Shown in pieces: positions 1-9,510 of a stretch of 64,000 nt of DNA. Location: positions 4,268 to 68,267 of the forward strand of contig NW_004452118.1 in assembly GCF_000321225.1 (NCBI RefSeq), in the 5' to 3' direction. Source of the stretch: Odobenus rosmarus divergens (lineage: Eukaryota > Chordata > Mammalia > Carnivora > Odobenidae). Made by a program: the position numbers and the translations under genes. How positions within the stretch are numbered: position 1 is the stretch's first letter; each line of letters opens with the position of its first letter. Under the pieces are notes generated by a model. The model searched no databases. It saw only the letters and a list, made by a program, of their open reading frames with translations, and had not been told where the DNA came from.

Positions 1-835
1 CCTTAGTGGTTATAGGTCTGTTCAGGTTTTCTATTTCTTCCTGGTTCAGTTTTGGTAGTTGATACATCTCTAGGAATGCATCCATTTCTTCTGTTGTACT
101 GCTTTTAATCCTATCTTTATATTTTATTCTTTGTACGTATTTTGTCTTTTATTCCCCTTATTTTTTCTAAACTTTTGTTACAGTCTTAGGTCATTGACTT
201 AGGGCTGTTTTCTTTTCAAGTATAAACATTTAAAGCAATATGTTTCCCTCTCAACATTGCTTTTGTTCTATACCACATAATTTGGTCTGCTGTATTTTTG
301 TTATTTGGTTTAACATAGATTCAGATTTATTTGTGATTTCTTTTTAAGTAGGCTCCATGCCCAACATGGGGTTTGAACTCACAACCCTGAGATCAAGACC
401 TGAGCTGAGATCGAGAGATGGATGCTCAACGGACTGAGCCACCCAGGCTGTGATTTCTTTATTAATCCATGAATTATTTAGGAGCATGATGTTTGCTTTC
501 CAAATATTTGAAGTTTTCCTAGGATTTTATTATTATTGATTTCTAATTTAATTCCATTCTGTCCAGAGAACCTCAACTATATCATCTCAAGCCTTTAAAA
601 TTTATTGAGAACTTTTTTATGGCCAATCTTGGTAAATATGCCATGTATGCTTGAAAAGATTATTTTCTGCAGTTATTAGATATAGTGTTTTATAAATGTC
701 AACTTGATGAATGTGGTTCGTATGGTTGTTCCAACCTTCTATTATGTAGATAGGCATAATTTTCTTTGAATTTTCCCTTTTGGGGGATTTTTTAAGCTTT
801 CTTAAATTTGTAAATTTAGGACATTCACACACTTT
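1..835 (-). mobile_element. Old L1 ORF2 fragment
   Basis: Read on the minus strand, this matches the reverse-transcriptase part of L1 ORF2. Recognisable landmarks are the stretch at 1-95 (the conserved segment before the RT fingers) and 460-640. It is too decayed to code: indels and stops break every frame, and the small open frame at 617-832 is a chance remnant. The match fades past about 750. The window edge cuts the other end. A SINE interrupts it at 344-448. Confidence 0.85.
344..448 (-). mobile_element. Old-type Can-SINE, short
   Basis: A tRNA-derived carnivore SINE of the older, short type (no long CT-rich body), on the minus strand. The element is flanked by a perfect 12-bp TSD, tgtgatttcttt, at 332-343 and 449-460. 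The tRNA-like head lies at the right end (complement of the ggctcag motif at about 437-446). It landed inside the old L1, so it is younger than that L1. Confidence 0.93.
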
Positions 836-1410
836 GGGAATTGTTTGGAAAATTTAAATTAAAACTTTTTTTCTGCCCCATTTTTTTTCTCTCTTCTCTT
901 CTTTTGAGATGGAAGTGGTATGTACAGCTACTCTCCTCCCCTGTTCGTGGTAGACAGAACGGGCCACTAAAATGAATTTCTTTTGCTTCAGAATTGGGCC
1001 TAGAGTAGGTTTGATTCTTTCATCCTGCATTGGTCAGATCTTCACATTTTCCAAGTACAAGTTCCAGAAATAAAGGAAACTGGGAAATTTTAAGAGAATT
1101 TAGAATAACCAGTGACAACTGAAAAGTTAGAAAAAGAAGGTGCTCCTTATAAGTTAGAGGCAGTGAGCATATTTATCCCAGACAGGGAACAGTTCCCAGG
1201 GAAAGCAAACAATACTGGCTGACAGAGAGGATGGGCCCCAGCTGTGTGCTCACGAGACTCTGAAAATGGCAACTAACATGTGTACCAGAAAGATTTTCTC
1301 ATGACACATGTGTTCATCCCTGGACTAGATCATGAAAGGAGGCTGTAGACACAATCTTCCTTGCTAAGATTTGAAAAATGATAGTTTCCCTGGGTCTAAA
1401 ATAGTTAAAA
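836..1410. other. Unassigned stretch
   Basis: No gene and no repeat that I can name. There is a T-rich run at about 866-890. No frame longer than about 60 codons opens here. Confidence 0.5.
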
Positions 1411-1414
1411 ATAT

Positions 1415-1500
1415 ATGTGGTCCCTACAGAGGCTGGATGTGCTGACTCTGTTGATCTCTCAAGGTCCCTTTCAACCCTATCATTCTATGATTCTATAATT
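1415..1500 (+). mobile_element. CR1/L3-type 3' end (or MIR3 tail)
   Basis: The segment ends with the CR1-type signature: aaggtccctttcaaccct (1460-1477) followed by the octamer-like tail attctatgattctataatt (1481-1499). CR1 LINEs and SINEs that share their tail end in such 8-bp repeats rather than poly(A). In a carnivore this means an L3 or MIR3 fossil over 100 million years old. It is too short to tell the two apart. Confidence 0.65.
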
Positions 1501-2805
1501 AATTAGTGATTGAGAGGATCATTTAATTAATGTTACAATTAAATCTGCCTTAGGTATGCTTATATCCTTGGCATTTCTGAGAAAGCCATAGATGTGGTTT
1601 CCTTGAAAAGACCCTTTGGGAAGTAGTTAGAGGTAGTCTTGCTGAGTTATCGAAGCATTGTCTGCCTTTTGGCATCACTGAAGGATCATTTTGTTTTTTC
1701 ATAGGACAGGGCTTGATAGAAAATTAGTAATCATACGCAGTAGCATGGCAAGAGATCAACTGCTTTGCTTTTGGCAAGAGCTAACGATTTTTTTTTTTTG
1801 CAAGAGCAGCACAATGCATAATTTTGCCTTCCATTTTTCACAAAATAAAAAAAATTTGCATACACTTCTGCAAGAGTGAGCCATAGTATTGAAAATTAAG
1901 ACTCATCTAAAACAATAGTTTAACATAAATAAAAAAGATTGGATGTAACACAGTAACAACAGAAAATAATACTAGACCTGCCTCATTGCACTGAAATTCT
2001 GCAGAGCATAAAACTTTTCTCAGAAATCAAAACAGAGGAAATAATAAATAGATACTATAAATTAAACCTGGTGCAATTACGAGGGGGCATCCCCAAAATA
2101 ATTTGTCTATGTGCAGTGCATTCCAGTTATTTCACTGTCTAAATTAAGGAAAATATTTTTGATGTGCATAATTATAATAGGCTGTTGAATTAAGATTCTA
2201 AATCTTTTTCAAAATAGAGAAATCTGAATATTCCTAATATGACACAATTTAATACAATAAAGCTGAATTTCTTTTATTATACACAGCTCTCTTTTTGTAC
2301 ATTCAAATGATTTCCCAGTGATACACTTAAGCCCAGACTCATTATGACATTTATACTATTCCAAATGTGGTTAAAAAGTATAGTTGGATTTCATAGAGGG
2401 AAAAGATGTAATTGTTACATCGATTGTTAAAAAGAAGTCAGAGAAGTGTGAAACACCTGTATAGTTATCAAAGAAACAAGTATCATTTCATTTAATCTGA
2501 ACACATTTGAATGACTCTTGGCCATGAATTTTAACCCATGTTTACTCAGTCTTCTTGTATAACCAATATGACATATACAACTTCAATAATGTAAACTTAT
2601 TTTTTTCTGAAATTTTCTGTCAAATTATTCAGCCACAGGGGAATTTGCTTAAGTAGTGTTAGAATCTCTCTTGGGAACTGGAACTAAATTTTACAATCAC
2701 TTTTTTTTTAACAGAGAAACAAACATATTGATAGTTCTTATCAATTTCGACTTTCCAATCCAAATTTGCTTTTGACTCTGCTGTAATGTGATTATAAAAA
2801 CACTT
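1501..2805. other. Unassigned AT-rich stretch
   Basis: Strongly AT-rich sequence with short T and A runs (1790-1799, 2700-2709). I see no gene and no nameable repeat. The 62-codon frame at 1691-1879 is not protein-like. Confidence 0.5.
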
Positions 2806-3017
2806 CCTGGGACACCTGGGTGGCTCAGTCTGTTAAGTGTCTGCCTTCAGCTCAGGTCATGATCCCAGGATCCTGGGATTGAGTCCCGCATCGGGCTCCC
2901 AGCTGAGCAGAGAGCCTGCTTCTCTCTCTGCCTGCCGCTCCCCCTGCTTGTGTGCTCTGTCTTTCTGACAAATAAATAAATAAGATCTTAAAAAAATTAA
3001 AACTAAAATAAAATAAA
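2806..3017 (+). mobile_element. Can-SINE, full length
   Basis: A complete carnivore SINE: tRNA-Lys-like head from about 2809 (A-box region tggctcagtctg at 2820-2831), CT-rich body at about 2915-2970, then a taaataaataa tail running into a (aaaat)n stretch. A perfect 12-bp TSD, ataaaaacactt, flanks it at 2794-2805 and 3018-3029. The internal A and B boxes are pol III promoter elements in origin. Confidence 0.96.
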
Positions 3018-3029
3018 ATAAAAACACTT

Positions 3030-6000
3030 TCCTTCTACTTTCATAGAAATTATTTGGGAAGTGTGATGGGTTATTAAATGATGACTTCCGTCTTTTTTCT
3101 ATAATTGAGTCTTGGCTCAAAAGTCTTTGTCTTATTTGGGCCAGGATGTTTCATGTCCACTGAAACAGGGGATTGATTCTGCAGTGCTGGGCCAATGGCC
3201 TTGTCCCGCATATTTTCTGGGTCATCGGCTACCACTTGGCTGCTTTCCTCCCAGTCACCCTTTATTGGCTTAACAAAATTGTTCAGATTGTCATGGGCTC
3301 AAAAAGAGAAACCAGGAAGAAAATAGGAATACATAACAGAATAATTTAAGCATCTAACTTTGCTATTGTTAAGTGTTTCTCTCACACCTGGCCCACACCA
3401 TTGACTTCTCTACGGTGGTAGTTTTCCTGGTAATATTTTATGTTTGAAAGGACTAAGTTAAAATAATTCTGATTTCTGTTATATATACGGAGCAATACCT
3501 CAGCTACTTGGAGACTCAACAAAGATTTCCATGATACCTGGTGATTTTTTTTTTTTAGGAAAATAAAAGGTAGGAAGTAAATGTATTTATAAAAACATTG
3601 TATATGGTGTTATGGGGAAAGTAGAAATTCAGGCTGTTTTTGTCTACTTAGCCTCTTCACAGATTTGGTTCTGATGGAGCAGGAGATCTAGACATGTACT
3701 GCTTCATTGGGCAGGTGATTTTCACCACCTTGTCAACAAGCTGATGGTTGTAACTTGATTATTCCATGCCTGGAAGAAGGTATGGTGCCTACACCTTTAT
3801 TGCCTGTAGCTCTAAGATCTCCATAAGAGGGAAATGCATAGTCTATGAGCCTTGGGAGAAAAACAAATGAGCTCTGTTTTGGAAAATGTTGGGAACTTTA
3901 CCTTACATTTTCCATAAGGAGTTATAATAAAATGACAACCTTGAGATACTGATTGTTCTTTCATTTCTTCATTTCACAAGAAAGTATTCCCCCTTTTAAA
4001 GCAGAATATAAAGACATTTAGGTGTTGTATGAGTTTGAGTTTCACCAAAAGCAGGTCCTGAAGGAAGGATTTGGGAGTGGATAGTTTGGAAGGTGATCTA
4101 AAAAGTGCTGTGTAGTAGTGGAGAGGTGAGGCAGGAATGGGAAGTGAGCACATCACTGAAGTGGGCAGTTGGGGCATAAATTCAGTGGGGACTCTCATAA
4201 AAACTGAGGAACACATCCCAGAATTATCCTGTGGTAGGGCGAGGAAGCTGGCAGATTATCTATCAAGTTTCAACTCTATGTGTTTGAGAGTTACTCTTGT
4301 GGTGCTAACTTCCCAACACTTCTACCCTTCCCCAGCTATGAGCCAAGGATACTTCTGTGGCCAAAGAAACCATTCTGGTAAACAGGTGTGTGAAGTCATG
4401 GTATATACATATAGAAGTATGTGCGAGTTAGCTCTGGCGTAAGGTGAAGGGACATGGGTAGGGCACCCCCAGGTATATATTGCTATGTATTAGAGGGAGA
4501 TAACACCTATGAAGTAATAATCATCTCAATCTATTGTATAGGTTAGGGCTCAATCAAGAAGATACACCATTATGCATTGTGTGGAATAGGGAATGTTGGA
4601 GAAGAATATGGAAGATTCTGTGGTGGAAGACATGAGTTTTCTATAGGTTAGCAGGGACAGTAGGCAGGAAGAAAATCTAGACATAAAGTGGGAGTGAGCA
4701 AGGGCAAGTCAGAAACTTCAAGGATACCTTGGAACCCATGAGGACAAACTGGAACCTGTGCTTCCAACCTCAACAACAAAGGTGATCCATGGAAGAAGCT
4801 GGCAGTCTTTGCTAAAGAGCAGCACACCTATCTAGCCCCAGACCAGATAACCTAAAGGAGGTGATGCAGCCAAAGTTCAGGGACCTGTGGGCTCAACCAC
4901 TGGATCCTGCCAATGAGGTGGGGCAGAAGATCAGTGACAATCTGGGTAAAATGTAACTGTGCCCAGTTCCCTTCAGAATAATGGCGATGCTTGTCTTCTG
5001 ATTTCCAGATCTTATGAAAAGCTCTCTTGTGGTCACTCCTTGCCCCAAGCAAAGAAGAGAAGGATTTCGTGTTATTCCACTCAATCGACTTGGTGCAAAG
5101 CCATGACATCCATATTCTATTAGTTTTATTCTAGTTTCTGAGAAGGGCTAGTGAAATGTACATAGACATTTGTAAAATCTAGGAGACAAACTTGATAGTT
5201 TCTGAAATTATTTTAGCTCTAAAACTTAAAAGCTTTTAGAAATTTAGAGATACTTGAGTAAAATAATCCTCTGAGTTAATCTTTATTTTAACAAAAATTA
5301 TTTAGCTAATTTCTCATGGTGTTGGATAATCAAGGTTTTACTTGATTAGGTGTAGTGTGTGTAAAGGACAAGGAGATGTTTATCTATGTGGTTCATCAAG
5401 GCATGAACTTCATATTTCCCTGAATTTCCATCCACTGATCCCCCAAATCAAATTCTCTCATTGTGTGGACTTGAACTAGTCACCATAGAGAGGAAATGGT
5501 GGAACTTTATGAGCCATGTTCATTCTTTTAAGGCATTTACTTACTACTTAATCCATTATTATAATTGTACTTTTAATGGTTGACATTTACAGGTTTAACA
5601 TGGCTTTAAGGAATGGTTTAAAAATGTTTTTTTCAGTTGAAAAACATTTTTGGAATTTACCATCAGAATGTCAAAGGACCCAGAGCAAACGCATGGTTTT
5701 CTTTTAACTCAGGTAGAAAAACATCATGGAATTCTTGTACCTACAAGAAACCTGTGGGTCAGGCATAGTTATTTGATACCATTAATATCAGACTTATAGA
5801 GGACCCAAGGGTGTGGTGAAAGCATCTGAAGGGAGGATGTGAGTCATAGTGTAAAGGTGGGTATAACGCTGACAAGAGGAGAGAGGGAAAGCTCAGGATA
5901 AATACAGTGGATCCTAGAATTGACTTGAACTTGCTCACATGAGCAAGCACATTGTGAGCAACTTTTCCCAACTCCCAGTTTGGTGATACCACATTGGTAA

Positions 6001-6220
6001 TTTGAAAACATCCATGATGGAAGTATTTTTACTATAGGACATTGAAGACACTGTAGATCAGGGCTTCTTCGACCCTTCCTGCAACCAGTCCAAGGGATAT
6101 TATGAAACCTTTACCAGCAGACCCTGGGCTAAATGTGTCTTTGTTCCTTGTTGCTTCTCTTCTTTCAAAGCACAGGGTACTGAATTGTGGTTGGTTGATG
6201 ATGGTACACTTTAGCCTATG
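3030..6220. other. Unassigned 3.2-kb stretch
   Basis: No exon and no confident repeat. T-run at 3547-3556. A 12-bp perfect inverted repeat (aaaaatgttttt at 5620-5631, complement at 5640-5651, 8-base loop) could form a small hairpin but has no flanking direct repeat. The part at 4540-4900 has the texture of a decayed interspersed repeat; I could not name it. Open frames of up to 101 codons (4137-4442) show no family resemblance. Confidence 0.45.
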
Positions 6221-6223
6221 AGA

Positions 6224-6240
6224 CTTTTTTTTTTTTTTTT
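6224..6240. repeat. Poly(T) run
   Basis: Homopolymer T of about 17 bases. No SINE or L1 body adjoins it, so it is either a decayed retroposon tail or simple slippage. Confidence 0.85.
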
Positions 6241-6304
6241 AGCCATTTTTAACTCTCCTGCTGAGATTTGAATTCAGGCAGCCTGCAGACCTTTGTTTGG
6301 CAGT

Positions 6305-6415
6305 AATATTCATTTCACATTTATTGCACACCCACAATGTGCCAGGTGCTGTGCTAGAAGCCAGGGCGCAATAGTGGTTATGATCAACGTAACTCTGTGT
6401 TCATAGGGTTTACCT
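6305..6415 (-). mobile_element. L2 3'-end fragment
   Basis: The segment around tttattgcacacccacaatg to gtgccaggtgctgtgctaga (about 6321-6360) is the reverse complement of the well-known L2 3' end. It is one of a tight group of ancient elements (L2, MER20, MIR, L3) between 6.3 and 7.6 kb. Confidence 0.8.
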
Positions 6416-6420
6416 CTCGG

Positions 6421-6610
6421 GAGGTTCTCAACCTTGGTACTATTGACATTTTGGACTGATGGTTCTTTGTTGTGGGATGTTTAGCCACATCCCTGGCCTC
6501 TATCCACTAGATGACAGCAGCAACTCCCCCCAGTTGTGAAAATGAAAAATGTCTCCAGACATAGCCAAATGTCCCTTGTGGAACAAAACTGGCTTGGTTG
6601 AAAACTCCTG
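6421..6610 (-). mobile_element. MER20 (hAT-Charlie DNA transposon)
   Basis: An almost complete MER20 in reverse orientation. The terminal motif ggttctcaaccttgg opens it at 6423, and the central gatgtttagc..catccctggcctctacccac-like block is at 6478-6510. The block gaaaaatgtctccagacat lies at 6544-6562 and the other terminus at about 6597-6610. It is a non-autonomous element about 190 bp long with no coding capacity. An internal gap of about 25 bp relative to the family is visible near 6470. Confidence 0.92.
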
Positions 6611-6664
6611 TTATACACACCTGTTATATAAGAGAAGCTAGTTGTATGAGAGAAACCAACACTT

Positions 6665-6780
6665 AAATAGGTACAATTGTGATCTCTTTTACAGATGGAG
6701 AAACCGAGGCACTCAGTAACAAATTACTCAGGTAGACACATTTTAAGTAGTCAAAGTAGGATCATGACTCATGTCTTCTT
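6665..6780 (-). mobile_element. MIR fragment
   Basis: The core signature ttttacagatggagaaaccgaggca (split across 6687-6711) followed by a degraded copy of the tRNA-side half marks a MIR on the minus strand. It is an ancient mammal-wide SINE with no function implied. Confidence 0.85.
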
Positions 6781-7080
6781 GGCTTTACAAACAATTCTAA
6801 AATTGGACAAACAGGCAAAAACAGGCTGGGGGGCCAGAAATGACATAAACATTGGGAGAAAAAATTGTTAATAGCCAAGAACAACATTGGCCACAGGTTG
6901 TTGGAAATCAATTTTAAGCATTTATTAAAAAGATGGATATTATTTTTTGGCCAAAGTCCATATAAAAGAAAATAAAGCTCAGTTTTTTCCATAAATAAAA
7001 TTCTAACAACATGATCGCAAAGGATCCTGATGGAAAAGGAAAAGGGATTGTCTACACAGCTTCATGTGGCTGTGTGACTA

Positions 7081-7440
7081 CCCAGGAGCTCTCTGATGAG
7101 CTCCTGTTGGAAAAGGACACCCACAAGATGGGAAGGAATTGAACTTGAATGATGATGAATGGTGCAAATTTATAAAAATGATTTTTGGAGGGTGATGCCC
7201 AGAATAAGCTGAGGCTTGCAAAAAATGCCAAAGACAACAAAAAGACCCTTTAAAGCTATGTTGGGAGCAAGAAAGAAACAGAGAGGCCCTCTGGTTGGAG
7301 CAGATGGTACAATGCTAACAGATGACAGAGGGATGTGCAGCTCTTCAGCTTCAATTCTGCTAAACCTACTCCGTCAAGGAAAATTGTGTTCCAAAGGGAA
7401 AGATATTTTAGAGAAAATATTTTGAAAGAAATCAAAGTAC
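7081..7440 (+). mobile_element. CR1/L3 LINE fossil, coding region
   Basis: Conceptual translation with one frame change near 7245 gives the linker between the endonuclease and reverse transcriptase of CR1/L3-type LINEs. It shows an AKNAKDNKK-like run (7218-7244), then an RKKQRGPLVGADGTMLTDDR-like run (about 7270-7330); L3-type elements carry GPL..ADG..LTDDREKAE here. The family is non-LTR and lacks poly(A). Beyond 7330 the frame is broken. The 69-codon open frame at 7216-7425 is this remnant, not a host gene. Confidence 0.78.
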
Positions 7441-7504
7441 AAGAAGTCGAAGAAGCCACAAAGCACCTGTTTTAAATGTTTTAAAATGCTTTTCTTTCTA
7501 TGTT

Positions 7505-7640
7505 CATCTGTCAAATATTAGTTGGGAGTCTAAAGCATGCCACGCCCTGGGTTGAGCAAGGGAAAAATGGTCATTCTTAGTTCCTGCATTCAAGGACTTC
7601 ATCCTTTAGTGGGAATACATGAAATGCAATGGGAGACTTC
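7505..7640 (-). mobile_element. L2-like fragment
   Basis: Weak but ordered matches to the reverse complement of an L2 3' region: the agcatgccacgccctgggtt part (7534-7553), then ttcaaggacttcatccttta (7589-7608) and a gggaga element near 7630. It is heavily diverged. Confidence 0.6.
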
Positions 7641-8890
7641 GTGCATCTAGGATTCCACGTACCATGTTAGGGCCACATATACAATTCAGTAGGCACCTAA
7701 CTTGGTATAAAGAGGCAGGGGTGGGGGGTGCTTAGGATACAGACTTCTCAGAGTCCTGAACAATGAGGTTTTTACCAGGTGGAAACATGAACAGTAGGGT
7801 TGGAAAAGCAAGAAAATGCATGCTCAAGGGCCAACAATTATGTATGAGCTCCTGAGGGGATCTGCTGGTGTAGCCATCCCCCACTGTGGGCAATCTTTGA
7901 GAAACTGTGGTTTCTTCAGGCAGCTGGAGATGATTAAAAACTTGATTTTCAAAATTAGGGTCATGTAGGATAACTGCTCCAAATCTTAACTGTTTCACTC
8001 ACCCATATAGATCTGATTTAATCCTCTTTATGCCAGATGTTAATAAGGTGAAAAAGAGAAGCCTATTTACCAGGTGGGTGTTAATGAAGAAGAAAGAGGT
8101 CCCAATCATGCATCTCCTTAGTCTCCTGAATTTGGTTCTAGGTCAGATGTTTCTAGGTTCAGAATTTGTTTCTCTCCAGATAGAATTGCTTTATGGCACT
8201 TATCGATTCTGGGGGATATACTTAGAGGATTGTGAGCTGGGTGACCTGGGCCACCACCTTTGGCCATATAAAGTATACCCCACTCCGGAGAGCCCCCGTC
8301 CCAGGGTCCTAGGCCCCACAGTTGGTATGGTTCAGTGCAGAGACAGTGGGCTGGTGGAGCAATTTAGAATAACGTTTATGAATGCATAACCACTTCCAGG
8401 CAGGAGCGTTTTCATGAAGTGAAGCTGGGCTCCTGGTTCTGTCCTCAGCAGCATTATTTTAGCACTGAAATGCAGTGACCAAAATTGCAGATGATAAATA
8501 ACTGGGAGAGGTAGCTTATAAGCTGGATGGAAGAGTCAAAATTAAACAATTGCCATTTTGTAATGAAAGACCAAAACAAAGAATGTGGAATTTATCACAG
8601 ATTAAATAAGAAGCTCTGAATTTTGTTTAAAAAATCAATTCTGTGAGTACAGGTTGGAGGAGACAAAACGATTTATGTAAAAGAAGCCTTGTAGAGTTTA
8701 ATTAATCATGAGCTCAATATAAACCAGTAATGTGATGTGGCTGCTTTGAAAACAAAGCTGATCTTTCTTTTCTCTGGAAATTTTCCTTCCTGATCCTTTT
8801 CAAATTACAAAACTAATAAATGCTTGTTTTAAAAAGTGAAACCAAAATAAAATTTTGAAAGGGTGGAGAAGGGAAATGCTAATCCTTTCT
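7641..8890. other. Unassigned stretch
   Basis: No recognisable gene or repeat. A 119-codon frame (8030-8389, plus strand) starts with many charged residues but has no domain, homologue or codon pattern I can identify, and its flanks lack convincing splice sites in register. The sequence around 8260-8340 is locally GC-richer. Confidence 0.45.
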
Positions 8891-8896
8891 TGTTTT

Positions 8897-8961
8897 TGGC
8901 CCCCTCACAACAAAGAATTATCTACCCAAAATGTCAACCGTCCTGAGGTTAAGAACACCCC
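8897..8961 (+). mobile_element. MER20 end fragment
   Basis: About 65 bp matching the terminal third of MER20 in forward orientation: ccccctcacaacaaagaatt (8900-8919), acccaaaatgtcaaccgtcc (8924-8943) and a terminal gaggttaagaac (8945-8956). It is the second MER20 piece within 2.5 kb, and in the opposite orientation to the first. Confidence 0.82.
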
Positions 8962-9034
8962 ACATCATATTTACATATTCAACATATTTCTCCACATACC
9001 ATGTGTCCTGGAAACTGCCAAGTAAATTTTTCAT

Positions 9035-9510
9035 GCCAGAGTTTCCCTCTCTATAAAATGGGAATAGGAGTAGCATCTACCTGGAGAGTTGTTATGAAAA
9101 TTAGATTAAATAAAACATGTAAAGCACTTAGACCAGTGTGGAAGAAAATCGAGTAGGGTGCTGTGAAGTGTGAGCCTTTATTCAAAATGCCACATCAAGA
9201 GGAGGCACTGGAGGAATGTTCTACCTTGCAGAAGAGGGGCAGAATTTTTATAGAGCTTTAGCAAGAAGAGGTCAGCGGAAGTTCAGCTAGTTCAGGGACT
9301 AGTTGCTCCAAAGAGGTCCTCAGAGGGGGAAGAGTTGTTTTTTTGGACAAGCAGTGGTTGGCTGGGCAGTTCAGGTTTTATCAAGAGGAAGAGGGAGAAG
9401 GAAGTGGTGGGGTGGGGTCATCTGAGGGCCAGGAGAGAAGTTATCTAGTCCTCTGGGGGCTATCTCAGTGCTATGTAGAATGTGCTCAATAAATGCTTGT
9501 TGTTGATGTC
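9035..9510 (+). mobile_element. MIR split by an LTR
   Basis: The left part (9035-9136) follows the MIR 3' half: tctataaaatgggaatagga (9050-9069), gttgttatgaaaattagatt (9088-9107) and aagcacttagaccagtg (9122-9138). The right part (9468-9500) continues with atgtgctcaataaatgct (9480-9497). The LTR at 9137-9467 lies between, so the MIR predates it. Confidence 0.82.
9137..9467 (-). mobile_element. Solo retroviral-type LTR
   Basis: About 330 bp in reverse orientation with LTR architecture. Read on the minus strand it opens TGAGATAG (9460-9467), has a TATA box (TATAAAAA, complement at 9245-9252), then a polyadenylation signal (AATAAA, complement at 9177-9182) and closes TTCCACA (9137-9143). TG/CA ends and the U3-R-U5 order fit an ERV LTR. 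A 5-base repeat cagtg brackets it imperfectly (9134-9138 and 9466-9470). No internal retroviral genes adjoin it, so it is a solo LTR. I cannot name the family. Confidence 0.75.

Noticed and set aside
2809..2890. tRNA-like sequence with A- and B-box-like motifs (and in all other SINE heads)
   Set aside because: This is the tRNA-Lys-derived head of Can-SINEs. It has no cloverleaf 3' half or CCA-side acceptor stem, so no tRNA gene is called.
4540..4900. Possible decayed LTR or L1 3' end
   Set aside because: Texture is suggestive, but I cannot match ordered landmarks to a family, so it is left unassigned.
5620..5651. 12-bp hairpin as a MITE or microRNA precursor
   Set aside because: Arms are short, AT-only apart from one G/C pair, and there is no TA or other target duplication. 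The stem is too short for a miRNA precursor.
8030..8389. 119-codon plus-strand open frame
   Set aside because: Starts in ordinary sequence, lacks any recognisable domain, and neighbouring sequence has no promoter or splice features I trust.
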